Assembly (NCBI RefSeq): GCF_013385425.1
Contig: NZ_JACAQA010000031.1
Location: 38,086 to 102,085 of the forward strand
DNA from: Pseudomonas gingeri
Lineage (GTDB): Bacteria; Pseudomonadota; Gammaproteobacteria; Pseudomonadales; Pseudomonadaceae
Direction of reading: 5' to 3'
Length of the DNA stretch: 64,000 nucleotides
The position numbers and the translations under genes are program-made. The notes under the pieces are model-generated. The model ran no database searches. It was not told the DNA's origin and saw only the letters and a program-made list of their open reading frames with translations. Shown one piece after another: positions 8,072 through 18,167 of the stretch (the first letter of the stretch is position 1; the number at the start of each line of letters is the position of its first letter).

Positions 8072-9639
8072 CCGCCAGAGAGCCGAAACAACAGAAACGC
8101 CAACCCCTCTCCACCGGTTCGGAGTGGACCTTTGAGCTGATCCAGGCCTACGACCGCGAAATCAGTCGTATCGCCAATCGTTATGCCCTGGATACCTACC
8201 CCAACCAGATCGAAGTCATTACCGCCGAACAGATGATGGACGCCTATGCCTCCGTCGGCATGCCCCTGGGTTATCACCATTGGTCCTACGGCAAACACTT
8301 TCTAAGTACGGAAAAGTCCTACAGCCGCGGCCAGATGGGCCTGGCCTACGAGATCGTGATCAACTCGGACCCGTGCATTGCCTACCTGATGGAAGAAAAC
8401 ACCATCTGCATGCAGGCACTGGTGGTGGCCCATGCCTGCTATGGCCACAACAGCTTCTTCAAGGGCAACTACCTGTTCCGCACCTGGACCGACGCCAGCT
8501 CGATCATCGATTACCTGGTCTTCGCCAAGCAGTACATCATGCAATGCGAGGAGCGCCATGGCATCGACGCGGTCGAAGACCTGCTCGACTCCTGCCACGC
8601 CCTGATGAATTACGGCGTCGACCGCTACAAACGCCCCTACCCGATTTCCGCCGAAGAGGAGCGGCGCCGGCAGAAGGACCGCGAAGAGCACCTGCAAAAG
8701 CAGATCAACGACCTGTGGCGCACCATTCCCAAGGGCGCGGACAAGTTCAGCGACAAGGACAATGCACGCTTCCCCGCCGAACCCCAGGAAAATATCCTCT
8801 ATTTCATCGAAAAACACGCGCCGTTGCTGGAGCCCTGGCAGCGGGAAATCGTCCGGATCGTGCGCAAGATCGCGCAGTACTTCTATCCCCAGCGCCAGAC
8901 CCAGGTGATGAACGAAGGCTGGGCAACCTTCTGGCACTACACCCTGATGAACGATCTCTACGACGAAGGCCTGGTCACCGACGGTTTCATGATGGAGTTC
9001 CTCACCTCCCACACCAGCGTGGTCTTCCAACCGGGCTTCGACAGCCCCTACTACAGCGGCATCAACCCCTATGCCCTGGGCTTTGCCATGTACCGCGACA
9101 TTCGGCGGATGTGTGAGTCCCCCACGGAAGAAGACCGTCGCTGGTTCCCGGAACTGGCCGGCAGCGACTGGCTCTCGAGCATCAAGTTCGCCATGAGCAG
9201 TTTCAAGGACGAGAGCTTTATCCTGCAGTACCTGTCACCCAAAGTGATTCGCGACCTCAAGCTGTTCAGCATCCTCGATGACGATCAGCGCGACGACCTG
9301 CTGGTGCCGGCCATCCATGACGAAGGCGGCTACCGGATCATCCGTGAAACCCTGGCCGCCCAGTACAACCTGGGCAACCGCGAGCCCAACGTGCAGATCT
9401 GGAGCATCGACCGCCGCGGCGACCGCTCACTGACCCTGCGTCACCAGCAACACGACCGCAAACCCCTGGGCGACTCCACCGAGGAAGTGCTCAAGCACCT
9501 GCACCGCCTCTGGGGCTTCGATATTCACCTGGAAACCCTGCAAGGCGATCAGGTCATGAAAACCCATCACGTCCCACCCAAGGGCGAGCACGGCGAAGGG
9601 GAGTACGGTCGACTGGACCTGGCCGTGATTCATCTCTGA
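8068..9639 (+). CDS. SpoVR family protein (YcgB-like)
   Basis: A 523-residue member of the SpoVR family, named from a Bacillus sporulation gene but widespread in non-spore-forming bacteria. Typical segments are the HHWSYGKHF motif, the NEGWATFWHYTLMNDLYDEGLVTDG stretch, of which the NEGWATFWHY part is most conserved, and NPYALGFAMYRDIRR. The His/Glu-rich motif suggests a metal site, but no activity is established. Start and stop overlap (ATGA) with yeaH show it is the third gene of the stress operon. Confidence 0.93.
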   Translation: MTAREPKQQKRQPLSTGSEWTFELIQAYDREISRIANRYALDTYPNQIEVITAEQMMDAYASVGMPLGYHHWSYGKHFLSTEKSYSRGQMGLAYEIVINSDPCIAYLMEENTICMQALVVAHACYGHNSFFKGNYLFRTWTDASSIIDYLVFAKQYIMQCEERHGIDAVEDLLDSCHALMNYGVDRYKRPYPISAEEERRRQKDREEHLQKQINDLWRTIPKGADKFSDKDNARFPAEPQENILYFIEKHAPLLEPWQREIVRIVRKIAQYFYPQRQTQVMNEGWATFWHYTLMNDLYDEGLVTDGFMMEFLTSHTSVVFQPGFDSPYYSGINPYALGFAMYRDIRRMCESPTEEDRRWFPELAGSDWLSSIKFAMSSFKDESFILQYLSPKVIRDLKLFSILDDDQRDDLLVPAIHDEGGYRIIRETLAAQYNLGNREPNVQIWSIDRRGDRSLTLRHQQHDRKPLGDSTEEVLKHLHRLWGFDIHLETLQGDQVMKTHHVPPKGEHGEGEYGRLDLAVIHL

Positions 9640-9649
9640 GCAACTCCTC

Positions 9650-9697
9650 ACCTCCGTTGACGCGATTCACGGGTTATCCTGTCGTGCCAACGGAGGT
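9650..9697 (+). promoter_or_regulatory. Inverted repeat covering the cca ribosome-binding site
   Basis: ACCTCCGTTG (9650-9659) and CAACGGAGGT (9688-9697) are perfect 10-base inverted repeats. The right arm contains the CGGAGG Shine-Dalgarno of cca and is followed by TTTTT just before the ATG. The structure could act as a terminator for the spoVR operon, hide the cca ribosome-binding site, or both. Confidence 0.6.
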
Positions 9698-9702
9698 TTT
9701 TC

Positions 9703-10932
9703 ATGCAGATTTATAAAGTCGGCGGCGCGGTCCGCGATCGCCTGCTGGGTCAGCCGGTTACCGATATCGACTGGGTGGTGGTGGGTGCCAGCGCCGAAGA
9801 GATGCTCGCCAAGGGGTTTCGCCCGGTCGGTGCGGACTTTCCGGTTTTTCTTCATCCATCCAGTGGCGAGGAATATGCCCTGGCCCGAACCGAACGCAAA
9901 AGCGGACGCGGTTATGGCGGGTTCACGTTCCACGCCAGCCCCGATGTCACCCTGGAAGAGGACCTGATCCGCCGGGACCTGACCATCAATGCCATGGCTG
10001 AAGACGAGCACGGCAAGCTGACCGATCCCTATCACGGCCAGGCGGATCTCGCCGCCCGCCTTCTACGTCATGTTTCCCCCGCATTTGCCGAAGATCCCCT
10101 CCGGGTTCTGCGCGTTGCCCGCTTTGCCGCGCGCTATGCCGCCATGGGTTTCAAGGTCGCCCCCGAGACCCTGGCCCTGATGCGCCAACTGGCCGAATCG
10201 GGCGAACTGCAGGCCCTGACACCAGAGCGCAGCTGGAAAGAAATCTCCCGGGCCCTGATGGAAGACCAGCCCCAGGTGTTTATCCAGGTGTTGCGCGACT
10301 GCGACGCGCTCGCCGTGCTGTTTCCGGAAGTCGACGCGCTGTTCGGGGTGCCGCAACCCGAGGCCCATCACCCGGAAATCGACAGCGGCGTACACACCCT
10401 GAGCGTCCTGGAGCAAGCCGCACGCCAGCAGCAACCACTGACCGTGCGCTGGGCCTGCCTGCTGCACGACCTCGGCAAGGGACTGACACCCGAAAGCGAG
10501 TGGCCCAAGCATATTGCCCACGAGTTCAAGGGACTTAAGCTGATCAAGGCGGTGAACGAGCGCTACAAGGCGCCACGCGACTGCCAGGAACTGGCCTTGC
10601 TGGTGGGCGAATACCACACCCATGGCCATCGTGCCCTGGAGCTCAAGGCCTCGACCTTGCTGGAGTTGTTGCAGAGTTTCGATGTCTATCGACGCCCGCA
10701 GCGTTTCGAGGAATTTATCGCCGCGTGCGAGATGGATGCGCGGGGGCGCCTGGGGCTGGAGGAGCGGACTTATCCACAGGCGGACTATTTACGCGGGGCT
10801 GCGACGGTCGCCAAGGCAGTCGCGGTTCAACCGCTGCTGGAGCAAGGCTTCAAAGGGCCGGAGTTGGGTGAAGCGCTCAAACGTGAGCGCCTGAAAGCCC
10901 TCAAGGCCTACAAGGAGCAGGCCGCAGGCTAG
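9703..10932 (+). CDS. cca: Multifunctional CCA tRNA nucleotidyltransferase / phosphohydrolase
   Basis: Adds or repairs the 3'-terminal CCA of tRNAs without a nucleic-acid template. The 409-residue protein opens with the nucleotidyltransferase motif VGGAVRDRLLG...TDIDWVVVG, followed by RRDLTINAMA. A C-terminal HD domain with HDLGKG (H255-D256) marks the gammaproteobacterial type that also has phosphatase and 2',3'-cyclic phosphodiesterase activities. It ends convergently with folK; the palindrome CTAG at 10929-10932 supplies the TAG stop of both genes. Confidence 0.95.
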   Translation: MQIYKVGGAVRDRLLGQPVTDIDWVVVGASAEEMLAKGFRPVGADFPVFLHPSSGEEYALARTERKSGRGYGGFTFHASPDVTLEEDLIRRDLTINAMAEDEHGKLTDPYHGQADLAARLLRHVSPAFAEDPLRVLRVARFAARYAAMGFKVAPETLALMRQLAESGELQALTPERSWKEISRALMEDQPQVFIQVLRDCDALAVLFPEVDALFGVPQPEAHHPEIDSGVHTLSVLEQAARQQQPLTVRWACLLHDLGKGLTPESEWPKHIAHEFKGLKLIKAVNERYKAPRDCQELALLVGEYHTHGHRALELKASTLLELLQSFDVYRRPQRFEEFIAACEMDARGRLGLEERTYPQADYLRGAATVAKAVAVQPLLEQGFKGPELGEALKRERLKALKAYKEQAAG

Positions 10933-11453
10933 GTGCGCAAAAGATCAGGGGGCGTCAGTTGTCCCCCACGCCATTCAAACGCCACGGGGGCCAGCACCTG
11001 ATCGATCTGCGCCTCTTCCCACAACATTGCGAAAGACTTCCCCGCCTCTGGATGCAAACGGTCCGGCGCAATCAGCGCCAACGGCCACAACACAAAGGCA
11101 TTCTTGAGAATTTCCGCCCGCGGCAGGATCAGCCCGTCGAAATTCCCGACCTGCTCACCATACAACAGCACATCGATATCCAGCGGCAGGCCCTTGCGGT
11201 CCGGCGCATAACGGCCATTGTCGGCCTCGATGAACTTCAACCGGCGGTCCAGCTCCAGCAACGGCAGGTCGGTAAACGCCGACACCACCAGATTGAAGAA
11301 CGGCCCGCTCTTGATGCCCACCGGCTGGCTTTCGAACACCGCCGAACAGCGGATATCCACCAGGAACGCGGCCAGTGCGTCCAACCCGGCACACAAGTGG
11401 GTTTCGCGCTCGATATTACTGCCGAGCCCGAGATAAACCTGAGTTAGCGACAT
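10929..11453 (-). CDS. folK: 2-amino-4-hydroxy-6-hydroxymethyldihydropteridine diphosphokinase
   Basis: FolK transfers pyrophosphate from ATP to 6-hydroxymethyl-7,8-dihydropterin in folate synthesis. The 174-residue sequence has VYLGLGSNI at the N-terminus, the FNLVVSAFTDL region and the diagnostic RKGLPLDIDVLLYG motif. Its start overlaps the folB stop by 10 bases, so the two consecutive pterin enzymes are coupled. In P. fluorescens-type genomes a second folK sits elsewhere with panB; this is the one paired with folB. Confidence 0.93.
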   Translation of the reverse strand: MSLTQVYLGLGSNIERETHLCAGLDALAAFLVDIRCSAVFESQPVGIKSGPFFNLVVSAFTDLPLLELDRRLKFIEADNGRYAPDRKGLPLDIDVLLYGEQVGNFDGLILPRAEILKNAFVLWPLALIAPDRLHPEAGKSFAMLWEEAQIDQVLAPVAFEWRGGQLTPPDLLRT

Positions 11454-11797
11454 CCGCGCTCAATCTCCACACCCACGCCCCTGGCCGCCGCAACGGCCCC
11501 CGGCTTGGTCAGTTTGAGGTGCAACCAGGGAATCTGGAACTCGCTCATCAGCACCTGGGCCAGACGTTCGGCGAAGGTTTCCACCAGTTGGAACTGCGAC
11601 TGCTCGGCAAACAGCTGGATGCGCGCAGAAACACTCGCATAATCGAGAGCCAGGCTCAGATCGTCGCCGGCCGCCGCCGGGCGGTTGTCCCAGGCAAAAC
11701 TGAGATCAAGGCGCAGGCACTGACGGATGCCGCGCTCCCAGTCATAGGCACCGATCACGGTATCGACTTCCAGGCCCTCGATAAACACTCTGTCCAA
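11444..11797 (-). CDS. folB: Dihydroneopterin aldolase
   Basis: FolB converts 7,8-dihydroneopterin to 6-hydroxymethyl-dihydropterin and glycolaldehyde, the step before FolK. A TTG start at 11797 gives 117 residues beginning MDRVFIEGLEVDTVIGAYDWER and is preceded by GGAGAG at good spacing; another TTG at 11821 lies upstream of that ribosome-binding site and is unlikely. The C-terminal LKLTKPGAVAAARGVGVEIER is characteristic. Confidence 0.92.
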   Translation of the reverse strand: MDRVFIEGLEVDTVIGAYDWERGIRQCLRLDLSFAWDNRPAAAGDDLSLALDYASVSARIQLFAEQSQFQLVETFAERLAQVLMSEFQIPWLHLKLTKPGAVAAARGVGVEIERGCR

Positions 11798-11871
11798 GCA
11801 CTTCTCTCCGCAGCACGACAAGGGCGCAATGCGCCGTTAGAATCAGGGCGTCCCCGCCCGGAATAGTTAGC

Positions 11872-12441
11872 ATGTTTTGGTTACTGGCGATCCTCGCCTA
11901 CCTGCTCGGCTCTCTGTCCTTTGCCATTTTGCTCAGCCGCCTCACGGGAAATCCCGATCCGCGAATGAGTGGCTCGGGCAATGCCGGCGCGACCAACATG
12001 CTGCGCCTGGCCGGCAAGAAGCTGGCCATCCTGACCTTGCTCGGCGACCTCTGCAAAGGCCTGCTGCCGGTGCTGATCGCCGGCTACGCCGGGCTGTCGC
12101 TCCAACAGCAAGCCTGGGTCGGGCTCTGCGCCGTCCTCGGCCACCTGTTTCCGTTGTACTTCCGCTTTCGCGGCGGCAAAGGCGTCGCCACGGCTGCCGG
12201 CATGCTGCTGGGGCTGTATCCCCCCGCTGCCCTGCTGGCCCTGCTGACCTGGCTGCTGACCTTCTACCTCACCCGCACCAGCTCGCTGGCCGCCCTGATC
12301 GCCACGCCACTGACCCTGCCGCTGCTGGCCTGGCAGGAACCGGCCGCATTGCTGCCGATGAGCGTGGTGACCGGGCTGATCGTCTGGCGCCATCGCGGCA
12401 ATCTACGCGACCTTTTCGCAGGGCGCGAACGACATTTCTGA
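11872..12441 (+). CDS. plsY: Glycerol-3-phosphate acyltransferase PlsY
   Basis: Inner-membrane enzyme that acylates glycerol 3-phosphate from acyl phosphate, the first step of phospholipid synthesis. The 189-residue protein has five predicted membrane segments and the three family motifs: GSGNAGATNMLR, the FRGGKGVATAAG loop and the region near RTSSLAAL. It is divergent from folB with a short 74-base spacer holding both start regions. Confidence 0.94.
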   Translation: MFWLLAILAYLLGSLSFAILLSRLTGNPDPRMSGSGNAGATNMLRLAGKKLAILTLLGDLCKGLLPVLIAGYAGLSLQQQAWVGLCAVLGHLFPLYFRFRGGKGVATAAGMLLGLYPPAALLALLTWLLTFYLTRTSSLAALIATPLTLPLLAWQEPAALLPMSVVTGLIVWRHRGNLRDLFAGRERHF

Positions 12442-12487
12442 TCCTGATCGTGAAGGTGACTCACGCGCCACCTTGCACCGATCCCAC

Positions 12488-13513
12488 TCAAATCGCCGAC
12501 AACTGCTCCATCGGCCAGCGTGCCTGCACGCTGATCGCCAGGCTTTCCTTCTGTCCGGCCTGCAAGCGCTGGCACCCGGCAAACGCAATCATCGCGCCAT
12601 TATCGGTGCAGAACTCGGGACGGGCATAGAACACGTCGCCCTTCATCTCACCGAGCATCTTTTCCAACGAAACACGCAGGGCCTTGTTGGCGCTGACGCC
12701 CCCGGCGATCACCAGACGCTTCATGCCCGCCTGCTTCAACGCACGCTTGCATTTGATGGTCAAAGTCTCCACCACCGCCTGCTGGAAGGCCAGCGAGATG
12801 TCGCAACGGGTTTGCTCGCCGTCGTCTCCAGTGCTCGCGCACTGCTGCCAGGTATTCAGGGCGAAGGTTTTCAAACCACTGAAACTGAAATCCAGCCCCG
12901 GGCGATCGCACATCGGCCGCGGGAAGACGAAGCGCCCCGCTACACCCTGCTCGGCCAGGCGGGCGATTTCCGGACCGCCCGGATAATTGAGCCCCATCAT
13001 CTTCGCGGTCTTGTCGAAAGCTTCGCCGGCCGCGTCATCCAGGCTTTCCCCCAGCAACGCGTATTGGCCGATGCCATCGACCCGAACCAGCTGCGTGTGC
13101 CCGCCGGAGACCAACAAAGCGACGAACGGAAACTCCGGCGGTCGCTCCTCCAGCATCGGCGCCAATAAATGGCCTTCCATGTGATGCACACCCAGGGCCG
13201 GTATATCCCAGGCAAAAGCCAGGGCCTGGGCGCACGAAGCCCCGACCAGCAAGGCCCCGACCAGACCCGGACCGGCCGTGTAGGCAATCGCGTCGATCTC
13301 GGTCGGCGCGCAGTCGGCCTCGGCCAGGACCTGGCGGATCAACGGCAGCATGCGCTTGACGTGATCGCGCGAGGCCAGCTCCGGCACCACGCCACCATAG
13401 GCGCGATGCAAGTCGATCTGACTGAACAACGCATCGGCGAGAAGCCCGCGTTCACTGTCATACAGCGCGACGCCGGTTTCGTCGCAGGAGGTTTCTAATC
13501 CCAGTACTAGCAT
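12488..13513 (-). CDS. tsaD: tRNA N6-adenosine threonylcarbamoyltransferase TsaD
   Basis: Catalytic subunit of the complex that installs t6A37 on ANN-decoding tRNAs, acting with TsaB, TsaC and TsaE. The 341-residue length is standard. ASKHA-fold landmarks: GLETSCDETG at the N-terminus, the metal-binding HHMEGH (H111, H115) and SGGHTQLV. It is transcribed divergently from rpsU, the classic arrangement at the macromolecular synthesis locus. Confidence 0.96.
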   Translation of the reverse strand: MLVLGLETSCDETGVALYDSERGLLADALFSQIDLHRAYGGVVPELASRDHVKRMLPLIRQVLAEADCAPTEIDAIAYTAGPGLVGALLVGASCAQALAFAWDIPALGVHHMEGHLLAPMLEERPPEFPFVALLVSGGHTQLVRVDGIGQYALLGESLDDAAGEAFDKTAKMMGLNYPGGPEIARLAEQGVAGRFVFPRPMCDRPGLDFSFSGLKTFALNTWQQCASTGDDGEQTRCDISLAFQQAVVETLTIKCKRALKQAGMKRLVIAGGVSANKALRVSLEKMLGEMKGDVFYARPEFCTDNGAMIAFAGCQRLQAGQKESLAISVQARWPMEQLSAI

Positions 13514-13600
13514 GGGTTTGCGCCTTGTAGAGGCTAGATTCGAAGGCGCGCATAATAGTCGTCACTCCAGGCCCCTACCAGCGGTTTTCGATCAGAGGCT

Positions 13601-13629
13601 TTGCATTCCGCGTCATGAGGGGTTAACAT
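13601..13629 (+). promoter_or_regulatory. Sigma-70 type promoter upstream of rpsU
   Basis: TTGCAT (13601-13606) and TAACAT (13624-13629) are separated by exactly 17 bases, about 80 bases before the rpsU start, in the tsaD/rpsU divergent spacer. A good candidate for the main promoter of the rpsU-dnaG-rpoD operon. Confidence 0.55.
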
Positions 13630-13711
13630 CCGCAACCCTTAAAAACCGACGATCTCCAGTGCGCTTTTGCCTGAGGACGTCGACCCCGGTAATGAATGAA
13701 GGTAGCTCTGG

Positions 13712-13927
13712 ATGCCAGCCGTCAAAGTTAAAGAGAACGAACCCTTCGACGTAGCTCTGCGTCGTTTCAAGCGCTCCTGCGAAAAAGCCGGTGTTCTGGC
13801 TGAAGTTCGTAGCCGCGAATTTTACGAGAAGCCGACTTCTGAGCGTAAGCGCAAGGCAGCAGCTGCTGTTAAGCGTCACGCCAAGAAAGTTCAGCGCGAA
13901 CAGCGCCGCGCCGTTCGTCTGTACTAA
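13712..13927 (+). CDS. rpsU: 30S ribosomal protein S21
   Basis: The 71-residue basic protein S21, beginning [21 protein letters not shown] in part and ending in a lysine/arginine-rich helix ([18 protein letters not shown]). It is part of the 30S platform near the anti-Shine-Dalgarno. Codon use is that of a highly expressed gene (CGT, AAA/AAG, GCT) and differs from the GC-rich neighbours. First gene of the rpsU-dnaG-rpoD operon. Confidence 0.97.
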
Positions 13928-13956
13928 TACACAGACGTTCGTTGCAAGCTTCTGCC

Positions 13957-13978
13957 AAGCCCGGCCCTCAGCCGGGCT
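13957..13978 (+). terminator. Hairpin between rpsU and dnaG
   Basis: AGCCCGGC and GCCGGGCT form a short GC-rich stem about 30 bases after rpsU, without a U-tract. In this operon such a structure typically lowers dnaG expression relative to rpsU. The rest of the 241-base spacer shows no gene. Confidence 0.5.
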
Positions 13979-14168
13979 AATGGCATTTGCGGATATCGCT
14001 TGATGCTTCACCGTCGAAGCCGCCGATGCGACCCAGACGAACCTGCTTGACCCCGTCAGACCTGGCACTTGCCAGCGGTGCGCGTCTTTCTGACGAGCCT
14101 TCCAAGGCTACCGACGAGCACACCCTTTCCGTTCCAGCTATCGAGCACTCTGCGATGATGAGAACGCC

Positions 14169-16133
14169 ATGGCCGGGCTAATTCCCCAAAGCTTTATTGA
14201 CGACCTTCTCAACCGCACCGACATCGTCGACGTGGTGAGCTCCCGTGTGCAACTGAAAAAAGCCGGCAAGAACTACACCGCCTGCTGCCCGTTCCACAAG
14301 GAAAAGACACCGTCCTTCAGCGTCAGCCCGGACAAGCAGTTCTACTACTGCTTTGGCTGCGGCGCTGGCGGCAACGCCCTCGGCTTCCTCATGGACCACG
14401 ACAACCTGGATTTCCCCCAGGCGATCGAGGACCTGGCCAAAGCCGCCGGCATGGAAGTCCCCCGCGAGGAAAGCGGACATGCGCGCAAACCGCGCCAGCC
14501 GACCGATTCGCCGCTCTACCCGCTCCTGACCGCGGCCGCCGACTTCTATCGCCAGGCCCTGAAAAGCCATCCGGCGCGCAAGGCGGCGGTGGACTACCTC
14601 AAGGGCCGCGGCCTGACCGGTGAAATCGCCCGGGATTTCGGCCTGGGCTTTGCTCCGCCGGGCTGGGACAACCTGTTCAAGCACCTGTCCAGCGACACCC
14701 TGCAGCAGAAAGCCATGATCGACGCCGGCCTGCTGATCGAGAACGCCGAAACCGGCAAGCGTTATGACCGTTTCCGCGACCGCGTGATGTTCCCCATCCG
14801 CGACAGCCGCGGCCGGATCATCGCCTTCGGCGGCCGGGTGCTGGGCGACGACAAGCCGAAATACCTGAACTCCCCGGAAACCCCGGTGTTTCACAAGGGC
14901 CAGGAACTCTACGGCCTGTTCGAGGCGCGCAAGAACAACCGCAACCTCGACGAAATCATCGTCGTCGAAGGCTACATGGACGTCATCGCCCTGGCCCAGC
15001 AAGGCCTGCGCAATGCCGTCGCGACCCTGGGCACCGCCACCAGCGAAGAACACCTCAAGCGCCTGTTCCGCGTGGTGCCCAACGTATTGTTCTGCTTCGA
15101 CGGCGACCAGGCCGGCCGCAACGCTGCCTGGCGTGCACTGGAAGCGACCCTGGGCAGCCTGCAGGATGGCCGCCGCGCGCGCTTCCTGTTCCTGCCCGAA
15201 GGCGAAGACCCGGACACCCTGATTCGCGCCGAAGGCACCGACGCCTTCCGCGCCCGGATCAACCAGCACGCGCAGCCCCTGGCGGATTACTTCTTCCAGC
15301 AACTGACCGAAGAAGCCGATCCACGCTCGCTGGAGGGCAAGGCACACATGGCCACCCTCGCCGCGCCGTTGATCGACAAGGTGCCGGGCGCCAACCTGCG
15401 CACCCTGATGCGCCAGCGCCTCACCCAGATCACCGGCCTGACCCACGAAACCGTCAGCCAACTAGTGCACAGCGCACCGGCCGACGCGCCGCCGGCTTAT
15501 GACCCCGGTATCGACTATGACGCCATGCCCGACTATTCGGACTATCATGTTCCCCAGCAGGAGGCTTACGCGCCCCAGCAGGAGTGGACGCCGAAAAAGC
15601 CCGGTGCGGGCGGCAAGAAGTGGGACAAGAAGCCCTGGGACAAGAACGGCAAGCGCGGCGGCGACCGCGACGAGCCCCGCGGCCCGCGCATCCCGGCCGC
15701 CGTCGAGCCACCGACGCTCACCGCCCTGCGCACCCTGGTCCATCACCCGCAACTGGCCGGCAAGGTCGAGACCGCCGGTCACCTCGCGGACGAAGAAAAC
15801 ACCCATGCACAGCTGCTCGTGGCCTTGCTCGAAGCCGTGCAAAAGAATCCTGGGCTAAGCTCATTTCAACTGATATCGCGTTGGCACGGCACTGACCAGG
15901 GTCGATTACTCACCCGTCTGGCGGAAAAGGAGTGGCTGATTGAAGGAGAGAACCTTGAACAACAGTTTTTCGACACCATAACCAGCTTGTCAGCCCGTCA
16001 AACCGAGCGAAAGCTGGAACAACTCATCAGGAAGTCGCGACAAGGCGATTTGAGCGCTGAAGACAAAATTCAGCTGCTTGAGCTGCTAAAACGCAATCTT
16101 CCTGCATCAAACCCGACCTCAACTGGCGCGTGA
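14169..16133 (+). CDS. dnaG: DNA primase
   Basis: Synthesises RNA primers at the replication fork in concert with DnaB helicase. The 654-residue protein has an N-terminal CHC2 zinc ribbon (CCPFHKEKTPSF...YYCFGCGAGG), the RNA polymerase core with FPIRDSRGRIIAFGGR, and a Toprim domain with VVEGYMDVIAL and CFDGDQAGRNAA. A low-complexity Pro/Lys/Asp-rich linker (about residues 440-515) leads to the C-terminal DnaB-interacting domain. It is followed after 67 bases by rpoD. Confidence 0.97.
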   Translation: MAGLIPQSFIDDLLNRTDIVDVVSSRVQLKKAGKNYTACCPFHKEKTPSFSVSPDKQFYYCFGCGAGGNALGFLMDHDNLDFPQAIEDLAKAAGMEVPREESGHARKPRQPTDSPLYPLLTAAADFYRQALKSHPARKAAVDYLKGRGLTGEIARDFGLGFAPPGWDNLFKHLSSDTLQQKAMIDAGLLIENAETGKRYDRFRDRVMFPIRDSRGRIIAFGGRVLGDDKPKYLNSPETPVFHKGQELYGLFEARKNNRNLDEIIVVEGYMDVIALAQQGLRNAVATLGTATSEEHLKRLFRVVPNVLFCFDGDQAGRNAAWRALEATLGSLQDGRRARFLFLPEGEDPDTLIRAEGTDAFRARINQHAQPLADYFFQQLTEEADPRSLEGKAHMATLAAPLIDKVPGANLRTLMRQRLTQITGLTHETVSQLVHSAPADAPPAYDPGIDYDAMPDYSDYHVPQQEAYAPQQEWTPKKPGAGGKKWDKKPWDKNGKRGGDRDEPRGPRIPAAVEPPTLTALRTLVHHPQLAGKVETAGHLADEENTHAQLLVALLEAVQKNPGLSSFQLISRWHGTDQGRLLTRLAEKEWLIEGENLEQQFFDTITSLSARQTERKLEQLIRKSRQGDLSAEDKIQLLELLKRNLPASNPTSTGA

Positions 16134-16147
16134 GGTCATAGCTCGGG

Positions 16148-16153
16148 TATAAT
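16148..16153 (+). promoter_or_regulatory. -10 box TATAAT upstream of rpoD
   Basis: A consensus TATAAT in the dnaG-rpoD spacer, about 48 bases before the rpoD start, suggests rpoD has its own promoter in addition to operon read-through. No convincing -35 is seen at 17 bases. Confidence 0.45.
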
Positions 16154-16200
16154 CCTCGGCTTGTTTTTTGCCCGCCAAGACCTTCAGTGGATAGGGTGTT

Positions 16201-18048
<1,848 letters not shown>

Positions 18049-18052
18049 GACC

Positions 18053-18078
18053 AAAACCCCCGGCTCGCCGGGGGTTTT
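18053..18078 (+). terminator. Rho-independent terminator of rpoD
   Basis: AAAACCCCCGGC / GCCGGGGGTTTT with a tight CTC-type loop, five bases after the rpoD stop. Symmetric A and T flanks. Confidence 0.9.
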
Positions 18079-18167
18079 GCTTTCTGCAGTTTCCCTTCTC
18101 TCTGCCCGCCGTCCGTGCGCTGCCCGTCTACACTCGAATCATTCCTCCGAGCCATAACGAGACCGTT

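Noticed and set aside
10770..10778. DnaA box inside cca (and another in the MOSC gene near 34144)
   Set aside because: Single boxes in coding DNA are expected by chance and explained by codons.
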